64,000 nucleotides of DNA from Roseitalea sp. (GTDB lineage Bacteria > Pseudomonadota > Alphaproteobacteria > Rhizobiales > Rhizobiaceae). Each line of letters begins with the position of its first letter. The first letter of the stretch is position 1. The notes beneath the pieces are model-generated. The model ran no database searches, was not told the origin of the DNA, and worked only from the letters and a program-made list of their open reading frames with translations. Position numbers and translations under genes: made by a program. This document shows positions 8,233-17,304 of the stretch, piece by piece. The stretch spans positions 186,001 to 250,000 of the forward strand of contig JAEPON010000004.1 of NCBI GenBank assembly GCA_017642895.1, in the 5' to 3' direction.

Positions 8233-9839
8233 GCGGCGCGCTCCACGTCCGTCCGATGTTCGATCAGATGCAGCACGGAGCGGGCGGCGACCGCCATGAT
8301 GGTTGCGGTGGGGTTCATGCCCGATGAGGTGGGAAAGGTGCTTGCGTCCATGACGTAAAGGTTTGGAACATCGTGGCAGCGGCCGTGCGCATCGACCACC
8401 GACGTCTCGGGGTCGTCGCCCATCATGGCGGTGCCCATCAAATGCCAGCCGCAATCGCGGATCAGCGGCGTGATGGCGGTTTCGATGGCCCCGGCGGCTT
8501 CCATCGCCTCGACGGCACGGGCGATATGGAAATCCAGCATCTTGCGGGTGTTGTCGGACACACGATAATGGATGGCCGGTGCTGGCAATCCGTCCGTGTC
8601 GGTCAAACTGTCGGACAGGCTCACCCGGTTTTCGGGGTCCGGCAGGTCCTCACCGACAATGCCCCACTCGAACGACCGGCCGAATTTCTGGCGGACATTT
8701 TCATGCAGGTTTAAGCCCCACGCGTCGGTCAGCGGGCCGTCGCCATAACCGGCGCGGAAGCTTTGCGGGCCGCCGGCGGGCATGCAGTTCCATTTGGCGC
8801 CGCGCAGGAAACCACGCGAAGCGTCGGTCTCGTAGAACTGCATCGATGTCAGGATCTGCCCGGCCGGGCCGACCCAGCTTTCAAGGTCTTCGTCGAAGGT
8901 GCCCATGACGGCGGCGAACGGGTGCATCATCAGCCGGCGGCCGACCATGCCGGAGCGGTTGGCGATACCGGCGCCACCGTCCGACATGTGCAGGATGCGC
9001 GGCGTGCCTATGCCGTTGGCGCACAGGATCACAACGTCCGCCGTTGCCTCATGACGAGTGCCGGTCCGATCGATCCAGATGGCGCCTGACGCGCGGCCCC
9101 GGGCGTCGAGTGTCACTTCGGCGGCGCGCGCGCCGGTGACGAGACGGGCGCCGGCCTTGATCGCATCGGGCCAGTGGGTGCGATCCGGCGTCGCCTTGGC
9201 GCCGTCCGAACAGCCTGTGCCGCACGTGCCGCGCAGCACGCATGGTTGCAACGCCCGCCACGGGCGGGACGGGATGGCGTTGGAGCCGGGCCACCAGTGC
9301 CAGCCAAGCCGGTTCATGCCCTTGGCGGCTTTGCGCCCGACCTTGCCGATCGGAAGCGCAGGCAGGGGAGTGGGCGCACCGTCCGGATAGGCCGGGTTGC
9401 CATCTTGGCCGGAGACGCCCATCGCCTCTTCGACATAGGCGTAGAAAGGCGCCAGATCGTCGTAGGTGAACGGCCAGTCTTCGGCGATGGCGTCGAGCGT
9501 GCGCACGCGGAAATCGGACGGCATGAAACGCATCCAGTGGGCGCCGTAAATCAGTGCGGCGCCGCCGACGCCGGCGAACATCAGCGGGTTGACGTCGGAA
9601 TGGCCGACATCGACGGGGTAGTCCTCCGGCCTGCCGCGCGTGTTGGGATTGGGGTGCCATTTGCGCAGTTGCGTCAGCTCCCATTGGCGCCGTGCGCCGT
9701 CAAACGCGTCGGCCGGCACCCAGTCGCCCTGCTCAAGGATGGTGACGGAGATGCCGGCGCGGATCAACTCTCCTGCAACAACCGCACCGGACGGACCGGC
9801 GCCGACGACGAGCGCATCGGTGTGCGTGGCGCCGCTCAT
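8229..9839 (-). CDS. GMC family FAD-dependent oxidoreductase
   Basis: 536 residues. An N-terminal FAD-binding Rossmann motif is seen (VVGAGPSGAVVAGEL, residues 11-25, and ILEQGDW). The C-terminal GMC block contains the catalytic pair: His in CGWHLMGTAMMG and Asn in SSGMNPTATIM. A cysteine motif C200-x5-C206-x3-C210 (CVLRGTCGTGC) resembles the iron-sulfur region of bacterial glucose/gluconate and glucoside 3-dehydrogenases. No signal peptide is seen. It is last but one in the leftward operon headed by the EthD protein. Likely role: oxidation of the imported sugar or glycoside. Confidence 0.88.
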   Translation of the reverse strand: MSGATHTDALVVGAGPSGAVVAGELIRAGISVTILEQGDWVPADAFDGARRQWELTQLRKWHPNPNTRGRPEDYPVDVGHSDVNPLMFAGVGGAALIYGAHWMRFMPSDFRVRTLDAIAEDWPFTYDDLAPFYAYVEEAMGVSGQDGNPAYPDGAPTPLPALPIGKVGRKAAKGMNRLGWHWWPGSNAIPSRPWRALQPCVLRGTCGTGCSDGAKATPDRTHWPDAIKAGARLVTGARAAEVTLDARGRASGAIWIDRTGTRHEATADVVILCANGIGTPRILHMSDGGAGIANRSGMVGRRLMMHPFAAVMGTFDEDLESWVGPAGQILTSMQFYETDASRGFLRGAKWNCMPAGGPQSFRAGYGDGPLTDAWGLNLHENVRQKFGRSFEWGIVGEDLPDPENRVSLSDSLTDTDGLPAPAIHYRVSDNTRKMLDFHIARAVEAMEAAGAIETAITPLIRDCGWHLMGTAMMGDDPETSVVDAHGRCHDVPNLYVMDASTFPTSSGMNPTATIMAVAARSVLHLIEHRTDVERAA

Positions 9840-10927
9840 CCGCCGGACTGGGTCAGCGCCCGGCCGCTGCCGGGGTCAAACAGGTGGACACGCTCTGGCG
9901 CGATGGAAAAGCCAACCGTTTCGCCCTGTTTGATCAGGTTGGCGCCATCGGTGACGATGATCAGTTCGGGATCGTCATCGGAGAACAGATAGGTCGTCGC
10001 TCCGGTCGCCTCGGCGGCGCCGATCATGATGGGTGCCATGTCCTGCGCGGACGGATCGCCGGTTTCGATGTGTTCCGGGCGCAGGCCGGCCGTGACCTTT
10101 CGGCCCGGTTCAAGCTGGCCGGCGATGGCAATGGTCGGCTTGCTTTGGAGTTCGAGCACGACCTTTGTGCCGTCGTCCGTCACCGTCGCATCGACGAAAT
10201 TCATCGCCGGCGAACCGATGAAGCCGGCTACGAACCGGTTGACGGGACGCTCATAGAGTTCAAGCGGCGGGCCCTGCTGCTCGATCACGCCGGCCTGCAT
10301 GACGACCACATGGTCGGCCATGGTCATCGCCTCGATCTGGTCGTGCGTGACATAGACAGAGGTGGAGCCGATGCGGTCGTGCAGGGCCCGGATCTCCTTT
10401 CGCATGCGCACCCGCAACGAGGCATCCAGGTTTGACAGGGGTTCGTCGAACAGGAACGCCTTGGGCTGGCGGATGATCGCACGGCCCATGGCCACGCGCT
10501 GGCGCTGCCCGCCCGACAATTCCTTGGGCTTGCGGTCGAGCAAGCCCTCAAGGCCGATGATCTTTGCCACGTCGTCGGCGGCCTTGGCCCGTTCATCCTT
10601 TGCGATGCCCTTCAGGCGCAGCGCATAGGTGAGATTGTCGCGCACGTTCATGTGCGGATAGAGCGCATAGGACTGGAACACCATCGCCAGATCGCGCTTG
10701 CGCGGCGGAATGTCGTTGACGGTTTGGCCGGCGATGCGGATGGTTCCCGAACTGATTTTCTCAAGGCCGGCAATGGACCGCAGCAGGGTGGACTTGCCGC
10801 AGCCGGACGGCCCGACCAGCGCCACGAACTGGCCCTTGGGAATGGTCAGGTCGATCGATTTGAGGGCGTGGAAGCTGCCATAATGCTTGTCGACGTCGGA
10901 AAACTCGATCTGCGGCGTGCCGGTCAT
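9836..10927 (-). CDS. Carbohydrate ABC transporter ATP-binding protein (MalK/UgpC type)
   Basis: 363 residues. Walker A GPSGCGKST, signature LSGGQRQRVAMGRAI, Walker B FLFDEPLSNLD and a switch histidine in VYVTHDQIEA are all present. A TOBE-type regulatory domain covers roughly the last 120 residues. It overlaps both the permease before it and the GMC gene after it by 4 bases. It powers the CUT1 importer encoded just upstream in the same operon. Confidence 0.93.
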   Translation of the reverse strand: MTGTPQIEFSDVDKHYGSFHALKSIDLTIPKGQFVALVGPSGCGKSTLLRSIAGLEKISSGTIRIAGQTVNDIPPRKRDLAMVFQSYALYPHMNVRDNLTYALRLKGIAKDERAKAADDVAKIIGLEGLLDRKPKELSGGQRQRVAMGRAIIRQPKAFLFDEPLSNLDASLRVRMRKEIRALHDRIGSTSVYVTHDQIEAMTMADHVVVMQAGVIEQQGPPLELYERPVNRFVAGFIGSPAMNFVDATVTDDGTKVVLELQSKPTIAIAGQLEPGRKVTAGLRPEHIETGDPSAQDMAPIMIGAAEATGATTYLFSDDDPELIIVTDGANLIKQGETVGFSIAPERVHLFDPGSGRALTQSGG

Positions 10928-11751
10928 TTCAGCGCTCCCGAGGTCAGGCCGCTGACAATGTTGCGCTGAAGCAGCACGAACAACGCCAGAATGGGGGTTA
11001 CGTATGTTGCCGCAAAGGCCATGATCGCGTTCCAGGTGACGACATTGGGTTGCAGAAAGTTGGTCATGCCGATCGAGGCTGGCTGGAGCCGGTTGTCGGC
11101 GATCAGCGAGGTCGAATAAACATATTCGCCAAAGCCCTGCATGAAGATGAGGATCGCCGCGACGAGGATGCCGTTGCGCGCGAGCGGCAACACCACCATG
11201 AAGAGCGCGCCGGCGCGCGAGTTTCCGTCAACGAGCGCCGCTTCCTCCAGTTCGCGCGGGATCGTCATGAAGGCGGCGCGGCACAGGATCACGAAGAAGG
11301 GCATCGTCTTGGCCGAGATGGCGAGGATCGTGGCGATGCGCGGATAGTCCAGAAGGCCGACCGACGAGAAAGCGACGAAGATCGGCGTCACCATCAGGCT
11401 GGGGGGCAGGACCTGCAGCATCAGGATGACGAAAAGGGCGACATCGATCCACAGATTGCGGTAACGCGCCAGGACATAGGCCGCGCCGGAGCCGACGACC
11501 GCGGTCACCAGCGTGACGCCGGTGGCGATGAACAGCGAATTGAAGATGTAGCGCGGAATGTTCGCCTCGTCCCAGATGAGCGCGTAGGTCTGCCATTGCG
11601 GGGTGCCGGGCAGGAATTCGGGCGGCACGGCGAAGATGGACGAATTGGTCTTCAGGCTCGTCACATACATCCAGTAGAGCGGAAACAGGTAGATGCCAGC
11701 GAGCACCAGCGCGACCGCGAACAGGGCGATGTTGCGCGCGCGATCGTTCAC
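10924..11751 (-). CDS. Carbohydrate ABC transporter permease (MalG type)
   Basis: 275 residues from a GTG at 11751 that overlaps the TGA of the preceding permease (GTGA); longer in-frame starts would lie inside that gene. Six membrane helices are expected. The cytoplasmic EAA loop is present (IPRELEEAALVDGNSRAGALF), as is the typical P-loop-contact region. It pairs with the 300-residue permease upstream. Confidence 0.92.
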   Translation of the reverse strand: MNDRARNIALFAVALVLAGIYLFPLYWMYVTSLKTNSSIFAVPPEFLPGTPQWQTYALIWDEANIPRYIFNSLFIATGVTLVTAVVGSGAAYVLARYRNLWIDVALFVILMLQVLPPSLMVTPIFVAFSSVGLLDYPRIATILAISAKTMPFFVILCRAAFMTIPRELEEAALVDGNSRAGALFMVVLPLARNGILVAAILIFMQGFGEYVYSTSLIADNRLQPASIGMTNFLQPNVVTWNAIMAFAATYVTPILALFVLLQRNIVSGLTSGALK

Positions 11752-12650
11752 AGCCGCGTCTCCGCCCGTGTCGAGCGCACATAGATTGCCGAAACGCCCA
11801 GAACCACGATGATCATGATCACCGAGATCACCGCGCCGCGGCCGAAATCGAACTCGCGGAACGACAATTGCCACGACCAGTATTGCGCAACGGTGGACGA
11901 TCCGGCCGGCCCGCCCGAGGTGATGGCGGCAAACAGGTCGAATTGTTGCAGTGTGAAGATGATGCCCAGCGCGAGCACCGCGCCGATGGTGGCCCGCATC
12001 ATCGGCAGCGTGATGGTGAAGAAGCGCTGGACCGCGTTGGCGCCATCCAGTTCGGCGGCTTCGTAGAGGTCATCGGGGATCGCCGCCAGCCCGACCGCCA
12101 GAAGGATCATGTTGAACGGCATGCCGTACCAGATGTTGGCGAGTATCACGGCGATCAGCGAGTAATCGACATCGGAGCGCCAGAAGATCGGTTCAGAGAT
12201 CAGGCCAAGGCTTAAAAGCACATAGTTGATCACGCCGAAATCGCCGGACAACAGCCAGTTCCAAAGGACGCCGACAACAAGGCCCGGCATGACCCAGCCG
12301 GCCAGAAACAGGCCGCGAAACCAGGTGGCGCCGGGAAATTTCTGGTTGAAGAACAGGGCGAACGCAAAGCCGATCGTGAACTGGAAGAAAACCGAGGCAA
12401 GGGTGAAGACGACAGTGTTGACGAGGACGCGCCAGGCCAGCGGATCGTGGAAGACGGCGGCGTAATTCTCAAAGCCCACGGCCTGGTGAAACAGGCTGCC
12501 CAGCGAGAACATGTCGACCTGCTGGAAGCTGATGATGATGTTGTAGATCAACGGCAGGCCGGCAAACGCCATCAGATAGGCAAGCGCGGCAAAGATCAGC
12601 AGCGTGTCGAAGCCGATCCCGTCGCGCAACGATGTCATCAAACGGTTCAT
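11748..12650 (-). CDS. Carbohydrate ABC transporter permease (MalF type)
   Basis: 300 residues with six predicted membrane segments and the EAA motif IPDDLYEAAELDGANAVQRFF. It lies downstream of the binding-protein gene across a 52-base gap that contains a stem-loop, and overlaps the next permease by 4 bases. It is part of the CUT1 importer of the LacI-controlled glycoside operon. Confidence 0.92.
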   Translation of the reverse strand: MNRLMTSLRDGIGFDTLLIFAALAYLMAFAGLPLIYNIIISFQQVDMFSLGSLFHQAVGFENYAAVFHDPLAWRVLVNTVVFTLASVFFQFTIGFAFALFFNQKFPGATWFRGLFLAGWVMPGLVVGVLWNWLLSGDFGVINYVLLSLGLISEPIFWRSDVDYSLIAVILANIWYGMPFNMILLAVGLAAIPDDLYEAAELDGANAVQRFFTITLPMMRATIGAVLALGIIFTLQQFDLFAAITSGGPAGSSTVAQYWSWQLSFREFDFGRGAVISVIMIIVVLGVSAIYVRSTRAETRL

Positions 12651-12658
12651 GGGCGTCT

Positions 12659-12675
12659 GGCCGGAAAAGCCGGCC
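12659..12675 (-). promoter_or_regulatory. Stem-loop between binding-protein and permease genes
   Basis: A perfect 6-bp stem with a 5-base loop (GGCCGG-AAAAG-CCGGCC on the + strand), in the 52-base gap between the binding-protein stop at 12703 and the permease start at 12650. Such hairpins commonly stabilise the abundant binding-protein transcript or thin out read-through. Confidence 0.45.
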
Positions 12676-12702
12676 CCTGAGGCGGGACCGGCCCTTTGCG
12701 TG

Positions 12703-13914
12703 TCAGTTCAGGATACGATCGATTTGTCCCTGCGCATCGTCAAGCGCTTCCTGCGCACCCTTCTGGCCGGTCAGGGCGGACTGGAACGCATCCTGGATGG
12801 CCTTGGAAATGCGTGGCCATTCAGGGTGCGGGCCGCGGTTGCGCGCATATTGCAACTGCTCGACGAAGACGGGCGCGGCGGCATCGATCTTCTCATTGCC
12901 GGTGGGTGCCAGCTCGATGTCCTTGCGCGACGGCATGCGGGTGAATTCCGGCCAGACCCGTTCGGCCTGACTGTCGGCATATTCAAGGAAGCTGAACGCC
13001 GCATCGGGGTTTTCGGTGTTGGCGAAAACGGCAAGGTTGAAATCGCCGAGCGCCGATGCGCGGGGCGCGCCTTGCTCGGGCACGGGCAGCAGCGTGACAC
13101 CCCAGTCGAACTGTGCATCGGAGGCCATGCGGCCCAGCTCCCATGGGCCGGAGATCGCCATGGCCGCGTTGCCGCCATTGAACGTACCGGTGGAGTCCCA
13201 CTGGCCGCGCGTTAGCGTGTCCGGGCTGGTCAGGCCCTCGTCGAAAAACGCCTTCCAGAGATCGAGCGCCTCGGACACGCCATCGGCATTGATGTTGTCG
13301 AACGAACCGCCGGCCATCTGCGCCCAGGGCAGGAACTGGAACGTGCCTTCCTCGGAGGCCTTGGCCGAAAAGGCGATGCCGTAGACGTCATTGTCCGGAT
13401 CGGTCAGCGCCTTGGCCGCCTCATAGAGTTCATCCCAGGTTGCCGGCGGGCTGTCGGGATTGAGGCCGGCCGCGCGGAACATGTCCTTGTTGTAGTAGAG
13501 CGCGATCGTGTTGGAGGCGCGCGGAATGCCGAAAACGCCATCGTCCCAGGTCAGCGAAGAGCGCGGACCGTCGAAGTAATTGTCCATGTCGATCTGGTCG
13601 GATTGTTCGACATAGGGCGTCAGGTCGAGAAACGCGCCGCGCGAGGCAAAGGCGGCATGATCGGGATTGTCGATGGCGATGATGTCAGGGTTCGACTGGG
13701 TGGCGAAGGCGCGCAGTGTCTCGGCGACCAGATCATCGAACCGCACTTCGCGGACATCGATCGTGATGCCGTTATCCATCTCGCTGAACTCGGTTGCGAA
13801 AACAGCTTCCGGTGCATTGGAGGATTCGGTCCACATCGTCAGGGTTACATCGTCGGCAAGCGCCGTTGATGCGAAAAGGCTCGCGCCAAAAGCGGCTAAG
13901 GTCAGTTTCTTCAT
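12703..13914 (-). CDS. Carbohydrate ABC transporter extracellular substrate-binding protein (family 1)
   Basis: 403 residues from the ATG at 13914, preceded by GGGAGA. A short Sec signal peptide is evident (MKKLTLAAFGASLFASTALA-DD). The mature protein has the MalE-like fold pattern: DVTLTMWTES at the start, GIPRASNTIALYYNKDMF, and AMAISGPWELG. It delivers the ligand to the CUT1 permeases downstream. The substrate is probably an alpha-linked oligosaccharide, because the adjacent gene is a GH31 glycosidase; this is an inference. Confidence 0.92.
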   Translation of the reverse strand: MKKLTLAAFGASLFASTALADDVTLTMWTESSNAPEAVFATEFSEMDNGITIDVREVRFDDLVAETLRAFATQSNPDIIAIDNPDHAAFASRGAFLDLTPYVEQSDQIDMDNYFDGPRSSLTWDDGVFGIPRASNTIALYYNKDMFRAAGLNPDSPPATWDELYEAAKALTDPDNDVYGIAFSAKASEEGTFQFLPWAQMAGGSFDNINADGVSEALDLWKAFFDEGLTSPDTLTRGQWDSTGTFNGGNAAMAISGPWELGRMASDAQFDWGVTLLPVPEQGAPRASALGDFNLAVFANTENPDAAFSFLEYADSQAERVWPEFTRMPSRKDIELAPTGNEKIDAAAPVFVEQLQYARNRGPHPEWPRISKAIQDAFQSALTGQKGAQEALDDAQGQIDRILN

Positions 13915-13971
13915 TGTCTTCTCCCAGTTTGGCATGTGTTTGGATCGGCATCATTGCCGTCCGATTGGCGT

Positions 13972-16071
13972 TCACCCCGGTGAAGCGAGCGCCGGGAATG
14001 CGTCCGCGAAACGGCTGGCCGCGGTTTTCCTGACGAAGACGGGACATTGCCCGCATGGGCAGGGCACGGCCGCCGCGCCACCGCCCTCGAATGCCTGGCC
14101 GGTCCATGCGTGAACCCATGTGGTTCCGGCCGGCAGCGGGACAGCCATCTCGACAGTGTCCGGATGCAGAACGGGTGCCACAAGAAGATCGGGGCCCAGC
14201 ATGTAACGGGTGCCGTCGGCCATGGCCGCCGCGTCGTCTGCAAAGTGGTAGAAGACCGGCGCCATCACCGGATCCCCCGTTTCGGCATAGCGGGCAAAAC
14301 AGGTTTCCAGATAGGGGCGCAGCGCCTCGCGCACGCGCAGGAGTTCGGTCAGCACAGCCTCGACCTGTTCGCCATACGACCAGACCTCGTTGGGGCCGCC
14401 GGTATCGGTGAAGATGTTGAACGTGTCCTGGCCATAGGTGACTTTTTCGCCCTTGGCCGGCGGCGGCACACCTTCGGGCACGCGGAAGCCGTGCAGCCGG
14501 CAGATCGGCGAGAAGACGCCGAACTCGAACCAGCGCACCAACAGTTCGCGGAACTCTTCGGACCCGCCGTGACCGTCGTAAAAGCCGCCAATATCGGTCG
14601 TCCACCAACCAAGACCGGCCATGCCGGCGTGCAGGCCGCCGGGAACTTGCGCGCGGAACCAGTTCCAGTCCGACCAGACATCGCCGGACCAGAGGATCAC
14701 GCCGTGACGCTGCGAACCGGCCCATGCCGACCGGCACAGGAGCACGCCGTCGCGCCCGGCCTCATCGAGCCCTTCGCGATAGCGCTGTTCATGCAGCAAC
14801 GGATAGGCGCACAGCATCTCGGCGCCATTGCCCAGCGCGGTGCGGACATTTTCGGGATGGGCGGGACGCATTTCGGGCTCGCACGCATCGAGCCAGAAAT
14901 GGTCGATGCCGTTGTCGACATAATTGCGGCGGACGAGGTCCCAGTGAAAATCGCGCGCATCGGGGTTGAATGCGTCATAGTAAGTGAAGAAGCCGGGACC
15001 GAACGGGTCCTTGTCCGGGAACGGGATGACGGCCGGCACGCCGCGCTCGGTCGTCAGCAGGTGGCCGGCGCGGGTCATCTCGCGATAATGGTCCGAGGCG
15101 GCCGAGACCGTCGGCCAGATCGATACCATCAGTTCGATGCCCATGGCGCGCAGTTCGTCCACCAGCGCCTTCGGATCGGGCCATTGGCTGACATCGAACT
15201 TCCATTCGCCCTGCCGGGTCCACGCAAAGAAGTCTATGACGATGCACGAAAGCGGCAGTCCGCGCCGTTTGTATTCGCGGGCCACCTGCAGCAACTCGTC
15301 CTGGGTGCGGTAGCGAAGCTTGCATTGCCAGAAGCCGAGCGCCCAATCGGGAATCTCCGGCGAGTGCCCGGTCGCTCCGTGATAGGCCTGCACAATCTGC
15401 TGCGGGCTGTCACCGGTCACGATCCAGTAGTCGAGGCCGTTGGTCGCCTCGGCGGTCCATCTGGTCACGTTTGTCGCAAATTCGGCACGGCCGACCGCGG
15501 GATTGTTCCACAAAAACCCGTAACCCCGCGAGGAGACGATGAAGGGGATCACCGCATGGGCGTTTTGTTGAAGCAGCGTCGTCGACGTGCCTTTCAAGTC
15601 CATGCGGCCATGCTGCGGCTGGCCGAGCCCCCAGATACGCTCGTCGTCATGGGCTTCAAAGAAGGCTTCGAGCTTCCATGAGCCGGATGCCAGCGCCTTG
15701 AAATTGCGGGTTTTCGGGCCTGCAAAGTGCGGCCGTGTCTCGACGAGCAGTTCTTCACCCGTGTCGGCGCGCAGGAACCGAATGGTCAACTCATGCTTCA
15801 CATCGGCGCCATAGCGCTCGACGATCCGCAGTTCGGCGCGAATGCGGCCATTGGTGAGCGCGGCATGGTCCGGGCCGATGGTGATGGATGAGTCTGACGA
15901 TGGCGGGCCGAGCAGTGCGCTGACATGAGGGTCGGTGACCTCAAGACCCGGGCGCGCCCGCACGCGCAGCGCGTCCGGGCCCCACGGTTCGATGCGCAGC
16001 GTCTCGCCGCCAAAGCGGCAGGCCAATGCGCCATGGTCGTCAATGAAGGGTGTCGTCAGATGCCTGGTCAT
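13972..16071 (-). CDS. Glycoside hydrolase family 31 (alpha-xylosidase/alpha-glucosidase type)
   Basis: 699 residues from the ATG at 16071, one base after the SDR stop. GH31 landmarks: IPDWALGFWQCKLRY before the barrel, the nucleophile Asp in FWLDACEPE (about residue 394), the acid/base Asp in ILWSGDVWSDW (about residue 462), and WWTTDIGGF. WLDxxEPE rather than WNDMNEPS points to an alpha-xylosidase-like branch over classical alpha-glucosidase, though this is not decisive. No signal peptide, so it acts on imported oligosaccharides in the cytoplasm. It is a paralogue of the GH31 enzyme at 18345. Confidence 0.9.
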   Translation of the reverse strand: MTRHLTTPFIDDHGALACRFGGETLRIEPWGPDALRVRARPGLEVTDPHVSALLGPPSSDSSITIGPDHAALTNGRIRAELRIVERYGADVKHELTIRFLRADTGEELLVETRPHFAGPKTRNFKALASGSWKLEAFFEAHDDERIWGLGQPQHGRMDLKGTSTTLLQQNAHAVIPFIVSSRGYGFLWNNPAVGRAEFATNVTRWTAEATNGLDYWIVTGDSPQQIVQAYHGATGHSPEIPDWALGFWQCKLRYRTQDELLQVAREYKRRGLPLSCIVIDFFAWTRQGEWKFDVSQWPDPKALVDELRAMGIELMVSIWPTVSAASDHYREMTRAGHLLTTERGVPAVIPFPDKDPFGPGFFTYYDAFNPDARDFHWDLVRRNYVDNGIDHFWLDACEPEMRPAHPENVRTALGNGAEMLCAYPLLHEQRYREGLDEAGRDGVLLCRSAWAGSQRHGVILWSGDVWSDWNWFRAQVPGGLHAGMAGLGWWTTDIGGFYDGHGGSEEFRELLVRWFEFGVFSPICRLHGFRVPEGVPPPAKGEKVTYGQDTFNIFTDTGGPNEVWSYGEQVEAVLTELLRVREALRPYLETCFARYAETGDPVMAPVFYHFADDAAAMADGTRYMLGPDLLVAPVLHPDTVEMAVPLPAGTTWVHAWTGQAFEGGGAAAVPCPCGQCPVFVRKTAASRFADAFPALASPG

Positions 16072-16072
16072 G

Positions 16073-16828
16073 TCAGCCGATCGCCAGATATGCGCCGTCG
16101 AGGATGACGGCGGTGCCAGACATGTAGTCGGCTTCCGCCGACGCAATGAAGGCGGCGAGCGCCGCCACCTCCTCGGGTTCGGCGCCGCGCGCGGCGGGGA
16201 TGTCGGCGATGACTTCGGCCATCACATCGTCGGCGATGGTCTCGACTGCCCTGGTCTTGATCAGCCCGGGCGCGATCGCCACCGCGCGGATGTCGGGCGC
16301 ATGATCGACGGCCAGCGAACGGGTCAGCGCCAGGACGGCACCCTTGGTCATCTGGTAGGCGGAAAAACCCTTCTCGCCGACAAAGCTCTGGACCGATGCG
16401 GTGTTGATGATCACGCCCTTTCCGCCGCGTTCGCGCATATGTTCGACGGCCGCCTTGGCGCCCATCCAGTACCCCCTGATGCCGACGCCGGTGATCGCGT
16501 CAAATTCGTCAAGCGCCTGTTCGTGGATTGGTTTGAAAACAGCGCTGAATGCATTGTTGTGCCAGATGTCTATGCGGCCGAACCGCGCGATGGTTGCATC
16601 GGCCAGCGCCCGCACCTGATCGGGGTCGGCCATGTCGGTCCGGTGAAAGGCGCCGCCGATCGTCTCGGCTGATGCGGCCCCTTCGGGGTTGATGTCGGCG
16701 ATCATCACCCGTGCCCCTTCTGCGGCGAAGCGCTCCGCGCAGGCCCGGCCAATGCCTTCGGCACCACCGGTAATCACATAGACCTTGTCCTTGTGCCGGT
16801 CGGCGACCGGAAACATGCGCGCCGTCAT
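16073..16828 (-). CDS. Short-chain dehydrogenase/reductase
   Basis: 251 residues; the ATG at 16828 overlaps the upstream EthD stop (ATGA). The NAD(P)-binding motif TGGAEGIG lies near residue 20. ADINPEG follows the second strand, which favours NAD. The catalytic triad is Ser in INTASVQS and Tyr/Lys in YQMTK. It sits between an EthD-domain protein and the GH31 enzyme in the glycoside operon, so a sugar or sugar-lactone dehydrogenase role is likely. The exact substrate is not visible. Confidence 0.9.
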   Translation of the reverse strand: MTARMFPVADRHKDKVYVITGGAEGIGRACAERFAAEGARVMIADINPEGAASAETIGGAFHRTDMADPDQVRALADATIARFGRIDIWHNNAFSAVFKPIHEQALDEFDAITGVGIRGYWMGAKAAVEHMRERGGKGVIINTASVQSFVGEKGFSAYQMTKGAVLALTRSLAVDHAPDIRAVAIAPGLIKTRAVETIADDVMAEVIADIPAARGAEPEEVAALAAFIASAEADYMSGTAVILDGAYLAIG

Positions 16829-17166
16829 GCGGCCCGCTCCGACCCGCACTGATCGATCACGACCGTCTCGTCGCAAACAAGGAATGTCACGCTGTCAGCG
16901 AAATTAGCCGTGTCCGCGCCAGCCACGTCGTTTTCGGGGGAGGACAGGCCGGCCGTCATCGCCGCCGGGTCATCAAACCAGATTTCGGCGGACCCGTCAT
17001 AGGGCGCGGCCGGCATGTTGCCCGGATCGCCGGCAATGTTGATGCGGTAGCCGCGCATGCCGGGGATTTGCCGGGCGAGCGGCGCATGGGTTCCGATCCA
17101 GTAGTCGCGGAACTGCTCTGTCGGCATGCCGGCTTTCCGTTTGACCAGCGCAACGAGCTTGATCAT
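16825..17166 (-). CDS. EthD-domain protein
   Basis: 113 residues with the EthD ferredoxin-like fold signature (LVALVKRKAGMPTEQF, then YWIGTHAPLARQIPGMRGY). It is first in the leftward glycoside operon, with the shared LacI operator about 45 bases upstream. EthD proteins of this size occur beside sugar dehydrogenases and hydrolases as dimeric alpha-beta-barrel enzymes of uncertain reaction. Confidence 0.82.
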   Translation of the reverse strand: MIKLVALVKRKAGMPTEQFRDYWIGTHAPLARQIPGMRGYRINIAGDPGNMPAAPYDGSAEIWFDDPAAMTAGLSSPENDVAGADTANFADSVTFLVCDETVVIDQCGSERAA

Positions 17167-17208
17167 CGCATTCCTCCCGCTTCAACAGTGGCGGATATCT
17201 CAAAAAAC

Positions 17209-17232
17209 GTCAATACAAACGTTTGGATTTTG
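17209..17232. promoter_or_regulatory. LacI-family operator between EthD operon and LacI gene
   Basis: This has the same 24 bases as 2245-2268, inverted, centred on AAAC|GTTT. It lies 43 bases upstream of the EthD start (17166) and 73 bases before the regulator start (17305), a good place to control both directions, including autoregulation. Confidence 0.8.
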
Positions 17233-17304
17233 CCTTGGGGGCTGCTAGCGTGGTCATATGTGATGTAGAGCGGAGTGTCACGAAAGCGGGAGAAAGCGCC
17301 GTTC

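Noticed and set aside
9174..9992. Long + strand ORF of 272 codons
   Set aside because: It lies antisense to the GMC and ABC ATPase genes, has no ribosome site and shows low-complexity Arg/Gly/Ala composition typical of shadow frames in GC-rich DNA.
13915..13971. Third LacI operator before the CUT1 binding protein
   Set aside because: Only a half-site-like GTTTGGAT is present; the palindromic core found at 2245 and 17209 is missing.
14047..15681. 544-codon + strand ORF
   Set aside because: Antisense to the GH31 gene, whose catalytic motifs are clear; the ORF has no recognisable domain.
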